The notes below the pieces were generated by a model, which was not told where the DNA came from, ran no database searches, and saw nothing but the letters and a program-made list of their open reading frames with translations. This document shows positions 63,374-64,000 of a stretch of 64,000 bases of DNA, one piece after another (within the stretch, counting starts at the first letter, position 1; every line of letters starts with the position of its first letter). Made by a program: the position numbers and the translations under genes. Source of the stretch: Gammaproteobacteria bacterium (GTDB taxonomy: Bacteria > Pseudomonadota > Gammaproteobacteria > SZUA-229); NCBI GenBank assembly GCA_029882355.1, contig JAOUKV010000005.1, positions 62,001-126,000 of the forward strand, read 5' to 3'.

Positions 63374-64000
63374 TTACTCAATATTGAGTTGACCTTGAAC
63401 ATGTTCTGCAAATCCTGCGCCTGCTTCAGTATAGATGTTGAACACAGCAGTAGCACCTGAGTTCCGTAACAATGGCTCTTCATCTACAAATCTTGCTATT
63501 GCAGCAATTTTTCCAGAAAAAGATATTCTCCGTAGTTGCTGCAAAGCATCCAGATTAGCCTGAAGATTTGGCAGCGCCAGCATCACTAGCTTTATACTGT
63601 GATCTTGTTCGACTTTATCCCAGAAGTCAGCATCACTCGGATCACCGTGCAAAATATTGTGCCCCTCTGACTGATGACTTTTGACTCGCTCAGCATCAAA
63701 ATCAATACCGACAACCGTAGCCCCATAGAGCTCATGTAATTTCTCATAAGCACCACCGCCTACTCGACCCATGCCAAAGATAGCAATGGTTGAGCCGTGC
63801 ATATCCAGCAACGAATCATCCGCAAGCCTCTGCTTACGCTGAAACCTCATCCAGATGCTTCTAAACTGGCTATAGATCCTGTCATCAAAGTCATTGAGTG
63901 GCGCAGCAATAACAAAAGAGAACGAAAGCGCAATTGCAATGACGACTAACCAGTCGGCACTCAGCCAACCATTCATCACACCAATGGCGGCGACAATCAG
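63374..64000 (-). CDS. Kef-type cation/proton antiporter, C-terminal part cut by window edge
   Basis: The frame is open to the right edge and its first residues are a membrane span (LIVAAIGVMNGWLSADWLVVIAIALSFSFVIAAPL region), so the transport domain lies beyond the window. After this, residues about 50-200 form an RCK/TrkA-N domain (GSTIAIFGMGRVGGGAYEKL, GIDFDAERVKSHQSEGHNILHGDPSD) that binds nucleotide and gates such transporters. A KefB/KefC-like or CPA2 protein is likely. It is 59 bases upstream of nhaA on the same strand, so ion homeostasis genes are grouped. Confidence 0.8.
   Translation of the reverse strand: MIVAAIGVMNGWLSADWLVVIAIALSFSFVIAAPLNDFDDRIYSQFRSIWMRFQRKQRLADDSLLDMHGSTIAIFGMGRVGGGAYEKLHELYGATVVGIDFDAERVKSHQSEGHNILHGDPSDADFWDKVEQDHSIKLVMLALPNLQANLDALQQLRRISFSGKIAAIARFVDEEPLLRNSGATAVFNIYTEAGAGFAEHVQGQLNIE

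Overview
The window looks like chromosome from a facultatively anaerobic, sulfur-oxidising, denitrifying gammaproteobacterium of moderate to low G+C. The evidence is a dissimilatory ATP sulfurylase (sat), APS reductase (aprBA), a complete periplasmic nitrate reductase operon (napFDAGHBC), two cytochrome cd1 nitrite reductases, an almost complete heme d1 pathway (nirE, C, F, DL, G, H, J plus nirN), and DksA, YkgJ, NhaA and trpB proteins of proteobacterial type. I saw no rRNA, tRNA, CRISPR array, transposase or phage gene. Species cannot be named from this alone.

Layout. 1-2.5 kb: a cut hemerythrin-like gene, a YdcH/DUF465 protein, a DksA-like zinc-finger protein and sat. 2.5-6.6 kb: a Tat-exported NapA/NasA-like molybdoenzyme with a tetraheme cytochrome, next to an FNR-like regulator. 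6.8-11.5 kb: mixed genes (acyltransferase, small outer-membrane protein, stand-alone trpB, DUF971-MoaD fusion) separated by dispersed inverted repeats. 12-16.2 kb: aprBA, a YkgJ protein and a phosphodiesterase. 16.2-19.5 kb: an ECF sigma factor and an anti-sigma factor whose outer domain is DsrE-like, divergent from a periplasmic DsrE-like protein and a porin; both sides carry matching ECF-type promoters. 19.6-23.5 kb: a DUF302 relic, hydrolase, DUF3015 and DUF4105 proteins. 23.5-26.5 kb: moeA, moaB and moaA for molybdenum cofactor. 26.8-42 kb: the nitrite-reduction region. 42-52 kb: a respiratory accessory region with a heme-copper enzyme lacking the oxidase tyrosine, a cytochrome b-ferredoxin-MvhD fusion, two SCO proteins, heme A synthase, hemerythrin and several small membrane proteins. 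52.3-58.7 kb: napFDAGHBC. 58.8-64 kb: a PstS-like/porin/diguanylate cyclase group, a napC relic, nhaA and the end of a Kef-type transporter.

How it fits together. Sat and AprBA would carry out sulfite to sulfate oxidation via APS, feeding electrons to respiration. Nap reduces nitrate with MoCo from moaA/moaB/moeA; NirS reduces nitrite to NO with heme d1 from the nir genes; the heme-copper enzyme at 45.9-48.4 kb is a candidate NO reductase (inference), and hemerythrins may bind NO or O2. Eight FNR/DNR-type boxes (TTGAT/C-N4-A/GTCAA pattern, some with one mismatch) lie before moaB/moaA, nirS, nirE, the cytochrome b fusion, the heme-copper operon, a hemerythrin and napF, so most of the anaerobic genes look like one regulon.

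The most novel-looking items are the ECF sigma/DsrE-anti-sigma module with its paired promoters, the heme-copper cluster with an unannotated 53-residue gene, the NapA-like/tetraheme pair, and several domain fusions (NirT-EB_dh, cytochrome b-FeS-MvhD, di-heme NirS, DUF971-MoaD).
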